A stretch of DNA of 64,000 nt from Gemmatimonadales bacterium. GTDB lineage: Bacteria; Gemmatimonadota; Gemmatimonadetes; Gemmatimonadales; GWC2-71-9. The position numbers were made by a program, and so were the translations under genes. Positions 1 to 7,835 of the stretch are shown here, piece after piece; positions within the stretch are counted from its first letter, which is position 1; each line of letters starts with the position of its first letter. The stretch covers positions 124,001 through 188,000 of the forward strand of contig JAWKQM010000004.1 in NCBI GenBank assembly GCA_041390145.1, read 5' to 3'. The notes below the pieces were generated by a model. The model was not told the DNA's origin, made no database searches, and worked only from the letters and a program-made list of their open reading frames with translations.

Positions 1-14
1 CTGATAGGTCACCG

Positions 15-302
15 TCAGCCCCGATCGCCTGGCACGGGGAGCCGGGGCGCCTCGCGCTGCTGCGCAAGCAGGCGCTCGGCGAAGTCCAGCCGCTCTTCCA
101 GTTCGTGGAGCCGGTCCACCTGTTGCTCAAGCTCCGCGACCCGCCCCTGCAGTTGCTCGACGTCCGGCAGCGTCTGCCCACTGGTGCCCTCGATGCGGCG
201 CGCCAGCGCCTTCCCCAGCGGGCCGCGCAGCACGAATACCGCGGCGGCCGAGATGAAGAAGACAATGCCAACGAGTGCCGGGGCGACGTCGTTCGGGTTC
301 AT
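15..302 (-). CDS. Small membrane protein with coiled coil (array member 5)
   Basis: 95 residues. One hydrophobic segment at about residues 8-27, then a basic stretch ending ARRIEG, then a heptad-like coiled coil closing with RLDFAERLLAQQRE near residues 70-84. This C-terminal motif is shared with the four genes upstream, so it is the last member of a five-gene paralogous array. It starts 12 nt after the preceding member. The layout (N-terminal anchor, cytoplasmic coiled coil) resembles PspB-type phage-shock proteins, but I do not recognise the family and the function is unknown. Confidence 0.8.
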   Translation of the reverse strand: MNPNDVAPALVGIVFFISAAAVFVLRGPLGKALARRIEGTSGQTLPDVEQLQGRVAELEQQVDRLHELEERLDFAERLLAQQREAPRLPVPGDRG

Positions 303-314
303 GGGGTCGGCCGC

Positions 315-677
315 CTAGTGAGGGAGCCGCGCCTGCTCGCGCTGCTGCGCGAGGAGGCGCTCCGTGAAGTCGAGCCGGTCTTCCAGTTCGTGGACGATCC
401 CCTGCCGCTGTTCGAGGTCGGCCACGCGGGCTCGCAGATCATCGATCTCGGCCAGGATGGCCGGGTCCTGCCGATGCTTGCCTTCGATCCGCCGCGCAAT
501 GGCGCGGATGAGGGGAAAGCTGATCAGCACGGTCGCTGCAAAGAACGCCACTGTGATGAGCACGACGGCCGGGGTGCCCAGAAAAGCCCACGGCGGCAAC
601 CCGGGGATGGGCGGCAACGGGGGAATCGGGGCCACCACCACCTCTCCCTGTGCCAGCAACGACAACGCACCGATCAT
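315..677 (-). CDS. Small membrane protein with coiled coil (array member 4)
   Basis: 120 residues. A proline-rich, probably periplasmic N-terminus (PIPPLPPIPGLPP) precedes a membrane helix at about residues 34-56. Then come ARRIEG, a coiled coil with DPAILAEIDDLRARV, and the shared ending DRLDFTERLLAQQRE. The start codon overlaps the stop of the preceding member by 4 nt, so the two are probably translationally coupled. The longer N-terminus sets members 3 and 4 apart from the shorter ones. Function unknown. Confidence 0.8.
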   Translation of the reverse strand: MIGALSLLAQGEVVVAPIPPLPPIPGLPPWAFLGTPAVVLITVAFFAATVLISFPLIRAIARRIEGKHRQDPAILAEIDDLRARVADLEQRQGIVHELEDRLDFTERLLAQQREQARLPH

Positions 678-1051
678 CGGGAACCTCCTGGGGGCAGCTG
701 CGCATCGTCCCGCTGCCTGGACAGCAACCGTTCGGTGAACTCCAGCCGTTCCTCGAGCTCGTGCACCGCCACCCGCTCCTCCTCGAGCTCCGCAAGGCGC
801 GCGCGCAGGTCCTCGACATCATTCACCCGCGCCTGCAGATCGCGAATTTCCGCCGCAAGCGCCGGGTCGAGTGCCGCCCGCCGGCCTTCGATGCGGCGCG
901 CCAGTGCCCGCACCAGCGGATACATGACCAGTGCGACGGAGGCGAAGAGAGCCGCCGCCGTCAGCGTGAACGCCCGCGGGTCCATGGTGACCCACGGGGG
1001 CAGGTTCTGGACGACTTCCGCCTGGACCAGCGCCGGCAGCAGGCCAATCAT
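674..1051 (-). CDS. Small membrane protein with coiled coil (array member 3)
   Basis: 125 residues, the longest array member. The N-terminus (MIGLLPALVQAEVV) resembles that of member 4. A membrane helix lies at about residues 29-48, followed by ALARRIEGRR and a coiled coil of about 60 residues ending ERLEFTERLLSRQRDD. Its C-terminus (QLPPGGSR) closely matches that of member 2 (GLPPGGSR), which points to recent duplication. It overlaps both neighbours by 4 nt. Function unknown. Confidence 0.8.
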   Translation of the reverse strand: MIGLLPALVQAEVVQNLPPWVTMDPRAFTLTAAALFASVALVMYPLVRALARRIEGRRAALDPALAAEIRDLQARVNDVEDLRARLAELEEERVAVHELEERLEFTERLLSRQRDDAQLPPGGSR

Positions 1052-1308
1052 CGTGATCCTCCCGGCGGCAGCCCGGCGGTGTCCCTCTGTTGCGCGATCA
1101 GGCGTTCCGCGAAATCCAGCCGCTCCTCCAACTCTCCAACCCGCTCCCGCAGCCCGTCAACCTCATCAAGCACCTGGTGGTCCTGGTGTGTCACCCCACC
1201 CTCGATCTTCCGGAGCCAAGCCTTCCGGAGGGGCACCGCAAAGAAGAAGACCAGCGCAATACCGGACCCGAGCAACATCATCATGACGACGAATTCTTCG
1301 TGCGGCAC
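1048..1308 (-). CDS. Small membrane protein with coiled coil (array member 2)
   Basis: 86 residues. The N-terminus is out almost at once into a membrane helix at about residues 6-25, followed by LRKIEGG and a short coiled coil ending RLDFAERLIAQQRD, then LPPGGSR. It sits 11 nt after member 1 and overlaps member 3 by 4 nt. It resembles PspB in size and layout but shows no diagnostic motif. Function unknown. Confidence 0.8.
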   Translation of the reverse strand: MPHEEFVVMMMLLGSGIALVFFFAVPLRKAWLRKIEGGVTHQDHQVLDEVDGLRERVGELEERLDFAERLIAQQRDTAGLPPGGSR

Positions 1309-1319
1309 GGAGTTGTCCC

Positions 1320-1571
1320 CTAGTTCGGTGGAAGTTGCGACGGTTCATGGCGCTCGGCGAGGAGCCGTTCGGCAAAGTCCACCCGTTCGTGAAGTTCCGC
1401 CACCTGGACCCTCAAGTCGTCAATCTCGCCCAGCACCTGAGGGTCGGGTGGGGCCAACTCATGGGTCCTGGCCCGGATCCGCTCGGCGTATGCCTTTCCG
1501 ATCGGGCTGACAGAGAGGAGGAAGAGGGTTCCGCCCCCAAAGATGAAGATGATCGCGAGTACACCTTCCAT
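1320..1571 (-). CDS. Small membrane protein with coiled coil (array member 1)
   Basis: 83 residues from the ATG at 1571. A longer reading from 1613 is possible, but a promoter-like sequence at 1595-1623 lies across it, so the shorter start is preferred. A membrane helix occupies about residues 2-20, then a coiled coil starts with DPQVLGEIDDLRVQV and ends with ERVDFAERLLAERHE. This is the first gene of the five-member array and so is likely transcribed from that promoter. Function unknown. Confidence 0.75.
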   Translation of the reverse strand: MEGVLAIIFIFGGGTLFLLSVSPIGKAYAERIRARTHELAPPDPQVLGEIDDLRVQVAELHERVDFAERLLAERHEPSQLPPN

Positions 1572-1594
1572 GTCGGCTGCCTTCTTCAGGGGTG

Positions 1595-1623
1595 AATATT
1601 GGAAGTACGGCAAGACGTTTCAA
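1595..1623 (-). promoter_or_regulatory. Putative sigma70-type promoter of the five-gene array
   Basis: Read on the minus strand, TTGAAA (1623-1618) is followed after 17 bp by AATATT (1600-1595). It sits just upstream of the ATG at 1571 in an AT-rich patch that stands out from the GC-rich surroundings. Prediction from sequence only. Confidence 0.5.
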
Positions 1624-1652
1624 TTTGTTTCATTGAATGGAGCGCCGACGAT

Positions 1653-2537
1653 CTAAGCTGTTCTCCCAGAATGCTTTATCTGAACCAGGCGCTCCTTCGC
1701 AAGCCGTCTCCCCGTCGGGGTCGCAGCCAGCCCCCCTCCCGCTGTCTCACGATACCGCACATCCATCGAGCGGCCAATCTCGCCCATGGTGTCGATCACC
1801 TCGTCCGCCGGGATGGGGAACTCGATACCCGCCAGCGCCATCTCGATGGCCGCCAGTGCGATCGCCGCACCAGTCGCGTTGCGAAAGACGCAGGGAATTT
1901 CGACGAGCCCGCCCAGCGGGTCGCAGACCAGGCCAAGTGTGCCCTGCATCGCGAGGGCGACGGCGTGGGCCGCCACCGTCGGCGAGCCGCCGAGCACTTC
2001 GACGCCGGCCCCGGCGGCCATGGCGGCGGCGGCGCCGGTCTCCGCCTGACAGCCGCCCTCGGCCCCGCTGAGCGAGGCGCGCACCGCCACCACCGCGCCG
2101 ATCAGGCCGGCGGTCGCCAGCCCGCGCACCAGCTGCTCATCCGTCGCGACCCCGCGCCCGGCCAGCCCGAGCAGCACGCCGGGCAGTACCCCCGCGCCGC
2201 CCGCGGTGGGCGCGGCCACGATGACACCCATCGCCGCGTTGACCTCCTGCACTGCCAGCGCGCCTGCAATGACCTCTGTGAAGAGGGTCCCGGAGAGCGG
2301 GCCGGTCAGCCGGTCCAGCTTCGCGGCGTCGCCGCCGACCAGCCCGCTGACGCTCCTGAGGTCGCCGGGGAGGCCGCGCGCCACGGCGCCCCGCATCACC
2401 TCAAGCGCACGCGCCAGCCCTCCCTCGAGCTCGGCCCGGCTGCGCAGTCCGTGCGCCACCTCGCGCCGGAGCGCGAACTCACCCAGCGAGACGCCCGCCG
2501 CCTCTGCCTGCACCACCGCGTCGTTGAGGGAGTCCAT
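1653..2537 (-). CDS. sdaAA: L-serine dehydratase, alpha subunit (iron-sulfur type)
   Basis: 294 residues, full length for the alpha chain of two-subunit L-serine ammonia-lyase, which deaminates L-serine to pyruvate and ammonia in the cytoplasm. The three cysteines expected to bind the [4Fe-4S] cluster are visible in GGCQAETGAAAAMA, LVCDPLGG and EIPCVFRNATGAA. Its start overlaps the stop of the beta-subunit gene (TGATG), so the two are coupled. In many bacteria the subunits are fused; here they are separate, as in Bacillus. Confidence 0.95.
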   Translation of the reverse strand: MDSLNDAVVQAEAAGVSLGEFALRREVAHGLRSRAELEGGLARALEVMRGAVARGLPGDLRSVSGLVGGDAAKLDRLTGPLSGTLFTEVIAGALAVQEVNAAMGVIVAAPTAGGAGVLPGVLLGLAGRGVATDEQLVRGLATAGLIGAVVAVRASLSGAEGGCQAETGAAAAMAAGAGVEVLGGSPTVAAHAVALAMQGTLGLVCDPLGGLVEIPCVFRNATGAAIALAAIEMALAGIEFPIPADEVIDTMGEIGRSMDVRYRETAGGGLAATPTGRRLAKERLVQIKHSGRTA

Positions 2538-3205
2538 CAGCCGTCCACCCGTCCGATGGCCCGGACGCTCTGCACCCGCGGCAGGGCGAGCAGCGCCGCC
2601 AGCGCCTCGGCGCCTACCGCCTCGTCCAGCTCGTAGATGTGAATCGCATGCCCACCCTTTTCGCGCCGGGAGACCTTGATCGTCGCGATATTGCCGCCCT
2701 GCGCCGCCAATGTGGTCGTGATGGCCGCGACGGCGCCAGGCTGGTCGCTGGCAACGACGACGAGCGCGGGCAGGGTGCCGGTGATTTCCACAGGGTAGTC
2801 ATCGATGCTGGTGATCACGATGCGGCCGGCGCCGATGGACGACCCGACCAGCGTGACCTGGCGGTCACCACGCCGGAGCGTGAGACGGGCGGTGTTCGGA
2901 TGATGGTTTCCGCGCAGCTTGGTGGTCTGAAAGGTGACGGCCATGCCCGCGGCGGCGGCCAGTTCGAGGCTGTCGCGGAGCCGTTCGTCGTCGGGACGAA
3001 AACCGAGCAGGCCCCCCACGAGCGCGCGATCGGTGCCATGCCCCTGGCCCGTGCGCGCGAAGGAGCCGTGCAACTCGATGAGGGCGCTCTCGGGGGGACC
3101 GCCCAGCAGCGCCCGCGCAAAGAGGCCGATGCGGCAGGCCCCCGCCGTGTGGGACGACGAGGGCCCGACCATCACTGGTCCGATGATATCGAGAAGGGAG
3201 ATCAT
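2537..3205 (-). CDS. sdaAB: L-serine dehydratase, beta subunit
   Basis: 222 residues. The N-terminal substrate-binding signature GPSSSHTAGA is at about residues 14-23, and a C-terminal ACT-like domain (LVVVASDQPGAVAAI onward) occupies roughly the last 75 residues. It pairs with the alpha subunit immediately downstream to form the iron-sulfur L-serine dehydratase. It begins 3 nt after the small 71-residue gene, so the three probably form one operon. Confidence 0.95.
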   Translation of the reverse strand: MISLLDIIGPVMVGPSSSHTAGACRIGLFARALLGGPPESALIELHGSFARTGQGHGTDRALVGGLLGFRPDDERLRDSLELAAAAGMAVTFQTTKLRGNHHPNTARLTLRRGDRQVTLVGSSIGAGRIVITSIDDYPVEITGTLPALVVVASDQPGAVAAITTTLAAQGGNIATIKVSRREKGGHAIHIYELDEAVGAEALAALLALPRVQSVRAIGRVDG

Positions 3206-3208
3206 CCG

Positions 3209-3424
3209 TCAGAGCAGTTCCACCTGCTGGATGTCGCCGAGGGACAACGCGATCTCCGTGTCCTCGATCCCGAGAGGTCGCAGATAGACCTCGTGGGCCG
3301 CGACGTGTGCGTCGAGCGAGGTCGGCACGCCCGACACCTCGCTCGTGTCCGAGAGGACGACCCGCACCGGCTGATCGTGGTCTCCCGCATACCCCAACAG
3401 GCTGACGATTTCGTCAAAGGTCAT
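3209..3424 (-). CDS. 71-residue protein of unknown function
   Basis: Acidic, soluble protein beginning MTFDEIVSLLGYAGD. The start at 3424 is chosen because GGAGG lies 5 nt upstream; a longer reading from 3619 would run into the end of uvrA. It ends 3 nt before sdaAB and so probably belongs to the serine dehydratase operon. The sequence looks like a small beta-rich fold (PVRVVLSDTSEVSG). I do not recognise the family. Confidence 0.65.
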   Translation of the reverse strand: MTFDEIVSLLGYAGDHDQPVRVVLSDTSEVSGVPTSLDAHVAAHEVYLRPLGIEDTEIALSLGDIQQVELL

Positions 3425-3494
3425 CTTCGCCTCCTGGTCAGAGTCTTCCGTGAATGTACGGGCGCCACCAAGCCGCCGCCAGCGAGGCCGGAGG

Positions 3495-6371
3495 TCAGCG
3501 CGCCTCGCGCAGCACCCGCTCGAGGAACGGGCCGGTCTGGCTCGCCTTGACCCGGGCCACCGCCTCCGGCGTCCCCTCGGCGACCACCGTCCCTCCCCGG
3601 TCGCCACCCTCCGGGCCAAGATCGACGATCCAGTCGGCGGTCTTCAGGACATCGAGGTTGTGCTCGATGACCACGACGCTGTTGCCCTTGTCCACGAGCC
3701 GGTGGAGGACCTCCAGCAGCAGGCGCACATCCTCGAAGTGGAGCCCCGTGGTCGGCTCGTCGAGGATATAGAGGGTGCGCCCCGTATCCCGCTTGGCGAG
3801 CTCGGTGGCGAGCTTGACCCGCTGCGCCTCGCCGCCGGAGAGCGTCGTGGCCGCCTGTCCGAGGTGGATGTACCCCAGCCCCACGTCGTTCAGCAGCTCG
3901 AGCTTGTCGGCGATGCGGCGCTGGCTCTGGAAGAAGTCGAGCCCCTCGGCCACGGTCAGGTCGAGCACCTCGGCGATGCTGCGGCCGCGGTAGCGGACCT
4001 CCAGCGTCTCCCGGTTGTAGCGCTTCCCCTTGCAGACCTCGCAGGGGACATACACATCGGGCAGAAAGTGCATCTCGATCTTCACCAGCCCGTCGCCCTG
4101 GCACGACTCGCAGCGGCCCCCCTTCACGTTGAAGGAGAAGCGCCCCGGCCCGTAGCCACGGATCTTCGCCTCCGGCAACTGGGTGAAGAGCTCGCGGATC
4201 GGAGTGAACAGGCCGGTATAGGTAGCGGGATTCGACCGCGGTGTACGCCCGATCGGGCTCTGGTCGATCTCGATGACCTTGTCGATTTGGTCGAAGCCCT
4301 CGATCCGGTCGTGCTCGCCTGGGACGACACGCGCGCGATAGAAGTGCCGGGCCATCGCACGGTAGAGAATGTCGGTCACGAGGCTTGACTTCCCCGACCC
4401 CGACACACCGGTCACCGCGACAAACAGCCCGAGGGGAATGTCGACCGTCAGGTTGCGCAGGTTGTTGGCGCGCGCCCCGACGACACGGAGGCGCTTGCCT
4501 GGGACGGCTTCGCGGCGAACCGCGGGGACCGGAATCCGGAGTTCATGCCGGAGGTATCGGGCCGTCAGGGAGGTGGGGTGCGCCAGCACTTGGTCGACGG
4601 TGCCTTCGGCCATCACCTCGCCCCCGAACCGGCCGGCGCGGGGCCCGAGGTCGATGACGTGGTCGGCGGCCCGGATGGTCTCCTCGTCGTGCTCCACCAC
4701 GATGACGGTGTTCCCGAGATCGCGCAGTCCGCGGAGCGTGCCCAGCAGCCGCTCGTTGTCCCGCTGATGGAGCCCGATGCTCGGCTCGTCGAGAATGTAG
4801 AGCACGCCGACCAGACGCGACCCGATCTGGGTGGCCAGCCGGATGCGCTGGGCCTCGCCACCGGAGAGCGAGCCTGCACCGCGCCCAAGCGTGAGATATT
4901 CGAGGCCGACATCGCGGAGGAAGCGGAGCCGGTCGGTCACTTCCTTCAGGATCGGCCCCGCGATATCGGGGTCGAGCCCGGGGCGGCCCTTCGCGCGGAT
5001 TGGCAGGCTCTCGAAGAACTGCACCGCCCGCTCGACCGAGAGGTCCACGACCTCGCCGATGCTCTTGCCATTCACCAGCACGGCGAGGCTCTCCGGCTTG
5101 AGGCGGCGCCCGCCGCACGCCGGGCAGGGCCGCTCGACCATGTACTCCTCGAGCGAGGTCCGGGCAGCATCGCTGCTCGTCTCCCGGTAGCGCCGCTCCA
5201 CGTTGAGCAGCACGCCCTCCCATTCGCTCTCGTAGTCGCCTTTGGAGCCGCGGCCATCCACCTGGAACTTGAACTTCTTTCCGGGAATGCCGTGGAGGAG
5301 CCCGTGGCGGGCGGCCTCACTGTGCTCGCTCCACGGGGCGGCGAGGTCGAACTTGAGCGCCTTGGCGAGGGTGGGCAGGACCACCTTGCGCAGGTACCCG
5401 GTCGGCTCCCCCCACGGCAGGATCACGCCCTCGAGGATCGAGATCCGCGCGTCGCCCAGGATCAGTTCCTCCGTGACCGTCCGCCTCGTCCCGAGTCCGT
5501 GGCACTCCGCGCACACCCCGAACGGCGAATTGAACGAGAACTGCCTCGGCTCCAGCTCGGGCATCGACAGGCCGCAGGTGCCACAGGCGAAGCGTTCCGA
5601 GAAGGTGACCGACTCCGTTGCACTGCCCCGCTTCCCCGACTCCCCACCATGCTTGACGACTTCCACGACCCCGTCCGCCACCTTCAGGGCCGTCTCGATC
5701 GAGTCGTTCAGGCGCCCCCGGTCCGACGCGCGCACCACCAGGCGATCGACCACCACCGCCACGTCGTGGTTCTGTCGCCGATTCAGCTTCGGAATCTCGG
5801 ACAGGTCGTAGGTCGTCCCGTCCACCCGCGCCCGGACGAAGCCCCGCTTCTGGATGTCCTCGAAGAGGTCCTTGAATTCGCCTTTCCGACCCCGCACCAG
5901 CGGCGCGAGCACCTCGATCCGGGTGTCCTCCGGCCAGGCCAGCACGGCGTCAGTGATCTGGCTGGCGCTTTGCCGCTCGACCGGGCTGCCGTCGTTCGGG
6001 CAGTGGGGGACGCCGGCCCGCGCCCACAGCAACCGGAGGTAGTCGTAGACCTCCGTCACGGTCCCCACGGTCGAGCGAGGATTGTGGCCGGTGGACTTCT
6101 GCTCGATGGAAATGGCGGGAGAAAGCCCCTCGATCACGTCGACGTCGGGCTTTTCCATCAGGCCGAGGAACTGCCTTGCGTACGCCGAGAGGGACTCGAC
6201 GTAGCGGCGCTGACCCTCGGCATAGATGGTGTCGAAGGCCAGCGAGGATTTGCCGGAACCGGAGAGCCCCGTGATGACGGTAAGGCGATTCCGGGGAATC
6301 GTGACGGAGATGCCCTTGAGGTTGTGCTCGCGGGCGCCCCGGACGACGAGATATTCTTCTGCCATAGCCAT
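3495..6371 (-). CDS. uvrA: UvrABC excinuclease subunit A
   Basis: 958 residues from the ATG at 6371, matching the usual UvrA length. Two ABC ATPase halves are present, with Walker A motifs GLSGSGKSSLAF and GVSGSGKSSL. Zinc-binding cysteine pairs are seen in CGTCG, CPACGG and CESCQGDG/CEVCKGKR, and there are signature motifs LSGGEAQR in both halves. UvrA recognises damaged DNA and loads UvrB in nucleotide excision repair. A reading extended to 6764 adds low-complexity sequence foreign to the family and is rejected. It is divergent from the TPR gene at 6509. Confidence 0.97.
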   Translation of the reverse strand: MAMAEEYLVVRGAREHNLKGISVTIPRNRLTVITGLSGSGKSSLAFDTIYAEGQRRYVESLSAYARQFLGLMEKPDVDVIEGLSPAISIEQKSTGHNPRSTVGTVTEVYDYLRLLWARAGVPHCPNDGSPVERQSASQITDAVLAWPEDTRIEVLAPLVRGRKGEFKDLFEDIQKRGFVRARVDGTTYDLSEIPKLNRRQNHDVAVVVDRLVVRASDRGRLNDSIETALKVADGVVEVVKHGGESGKRGSATESVTFSERFACGTCGLSMPELEPRQFSFNSPFGVCAECHGLGTRRTVTEELILGDARISILEGVILPWGEPTGYLRKVVLPTLAKALKFDLAAPWSEHSEAARHGLLHGIPGKKFKFQVDGRGSKGDYESEWEGVLLNVERRYRETSSDAARTSLEEYMVERPCPACGGRRLKPESLAVLVNGKSIGEVVDLSVERAVQFFESLPIRAKGRPGLDPDIAGPILKEVTDRLRFLRDVGLEYLTLGRGAGSLSGGEAQRIRLATQIGSRLVGVLYILDEPSIGLHQRDNERLLGTLRGLRDLGNTVIVVEHDEETIRAADHVIDLGPRAGRFGGEVMAEGTVDQVLAHPTSLTARYLRHELRIPVPAVRREAVPGKRLRVVGARANNLRNLTVDIPLGLFVAVTGVSGSGKSSLVTDILYRAMARHFYRARVVPGEHDRIEGFDQIDKVIEIDQSPIGRTPRSNPATYTGLFTPIRELFTQLPEAKIRGYGPGRFSFNVKGGRCESCQGDGLVKIEMHFLPDVYVPCEVCKGKRYNRETLEVRYRGRSIAEVLDLTVAEGLDFFQSQRRIADKLELLNDVGLGYIHLGQAATTLSGGEAQRVKLATELAKRDTGRTLYILDEPTTGLHFEDVRLLLEVLHRLVDKGNSVVVIEHNLDVLKTADWIVDLGPEGGDRGGTVVAEGTPEAVARVKASQTGPFLERVLREAR

Positions 6372-6508
6372 GGAGGATACCCCGGAGAGGCGCCATGATT
6401 CAACTCCGGGAATGCAGAGCCCGGGGGGGCAGCCGTTCCCTTTTCCCCCCTCTCCCGACAGTTTTCCCCTGTACCTGTCCGTCACCCATCCCCCTGGCCC
6501 CCATCCCC

Positions 6509-7309
6509 ATGCGCCGTTCGAAGCACAGCAGAAGCAGCGGTCGCCAGCAGGCGCTGGGAGACCTCTTCGCGCCTGACAGCCTTGAGGGGGACCAGACCCC
6601 CAAGGGGACGGACGCGCACTTCCCCCTCCGTCCGTTTGCCGGGGAGATTCCCCTTTCGGTCGGAATCGATCCACACGCGGAAGCCGCTGAAACCCCGTCG
6701 GAGCGCCTGCTCCGGCTGGCCCGGGAGGCTGCGGCCAAGGGTCGGCGGGCGGAATCGGAGGCATTGTTCACTGAGCTGCTCGCGCTCGACCCCACGCATC
6801 TTGACGGACGGGTGGACCTGGCCCGCCTCCACGAGCGCCATGGGCAGGAAGAGCAGGCCTATCTCCACCTGAGTGAGGCGGTGCGCCTGCATGCCGAGCA
6901 CCCCGAGGCCTTGGTGGCCCGTGGGGCGTTTCTGGCCCGGATCAAGCGGCACCCGGAGGCCGAGGCCGATCTTCAGCGCGCGCTCCGGCTGGCCCCGAAG
7001 GACGCCGGCGTCCACTTCGAGCTGGGGTTCGCCCTCTGGCGAAAGGGACTGGCCAGCGAGGCCGTTGAGCACCTCCGGCGCGCCGCGGAGCTGGCCCCTG
7101 AGCGCGCCGAGGCCGTCTACTACCTCGGCGAGTCGCTCCATCAGATTGGCGACGACCTCAATGCACTCGCCGCGCTGGAGCGCGCCGCGGCCCTCGACGC
7201 GGGCAATCCCAAGCCGCTGCAGTTGATGGGCCGTGTCCTCGACCGTCTGGGCCGGCCTGAGGAGGCCGGTGAGATGTATCGACGCGCGCGCGAGGCGGTG
7301 CCGCGGTGA
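6509..7309 (+). CDS. Tetratricopeptide repeat protein
   Basis: 266 residues from the ATG at 6509. After a basic N-terminus (MRRSKHSRSSGRQQ) and a linker of about 55 residues come four to five TPR units, for example GAFLARIKRHPEAEADLQRAL and LGFALWRKGLASEAVEHLRRA, ending at the C-terminus. There is no signal peptide, so it is probably a cytoplasmic scaffold. Its stop overlaps the GTG start of the macro-domain gene (GTGA), placing it at the head of an operon that runs to the ABC transporter. Specific partners are unknown. Confidence 0.8.
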   Translation: MRRSKHSRSSGRQQALGDLFAPDSLEGDQTPKGTDAHFPLRPFAGEIPLSVGIDPHAEAAETPSERLLRLAREAAAKGRRAESEALFTELLALDPTHLDGRVDLARLHERHGQEEQAYLHLSEAVRLHAEHPEALVARGAFLARIKRHPEAEADLQRALRLAPKDAGVHFELGFALWRKGLASEAVEHLRRAAELAPERAEAVYYLGESLHQIGDDLNALAALERAAALDAGNPKPLQLMGRVLDRLGRPEEAGEMYRRAREAVPR

Positions 7310-7809
7310 TCGAGGTGGTGGTGGACGACCTCGCGTTCCTCGACGTCGACGCCGTCCTGCGTCCGGCGAGCGACACACTCGACCCGGTGGCGTCGGTGTC
7401 CAGTCGCCTGGACCAGCTCGCAGGGCCTGCCTTCGCCGAGGAGCGACGCCTCCAGTCGGCCATGGAGGTCGGCTCCGCCGTGGTCACCGGCGCCGGTGAC
7501 CTCTCGGCGCAATTCGTCATTCACACCGTGATCCGCGGCGAGCATGGGAATGTTTCGACCGACTCGGTGCGCCGGGCGCTGACATCGGCGTGGCAGCGGG
7601 CCTCGGTCTGGGGCCTCGAGCGGGTGGCGAGCCCGCCGATCGGCGCCGGAGCCGGGCAGCTGGGGCTGGCCGAAGCCGCCGCGCTGATGGCCCAGACATT
7701 CGCAGCGCACTCCCGCAGCGGGCGCCCGCCCACGTCGTTGCAGATCATCGTCGATCGCAACGAAGAGCGTGAGATTGTCGAGGCCGCCGTTCGCGGGGTG
7801 GACCGCTGA
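7306..7809 (+). CDS. Macro-domain protein
   Basis: 167 residues starting at GTG. The macro (ADP-ribose-binding) fold is supported by PASDTL near the N-terminus, the loop VVTGAGDLSAQFVIHTV in the middle, and PIGAGAGQL in the second half, which correspond to the ligand-binding loops. Macro-domain proteins bind or hydrolyse ADP-ribose and its derivatives, and the substrate here cannot be told. It is coupled to the TPR gene upstream (4-nt overlap), and the next gene follows at once. Confidence 0.8.
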   Translation: MIEVVVDDLAFLDVDAVLRPASDTLDPVASVSSRLDQLAGPAFAEERRLQSAMEVGSAVVTGAGDLSAQFVIHTVIRGEHGNVSTDSVRRALTSAWQRASVWGLERVASPPIGAGAGQLGLAEAAALMAQTFAAHSRSGRPPTSLQIIVDRNEEREIVEAAVRGVDR

Positions 7810-7835
7810 AACGCAAATACCTCGCACTGGGTCTC

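Noticed and set aside
6372..6764. Extended N-terminus for uvrA
   Set aside because: The extra 131 residues are low-complexity and overlap the TPR gene on the other strand; the family begins near MAEEYLVVRGA.
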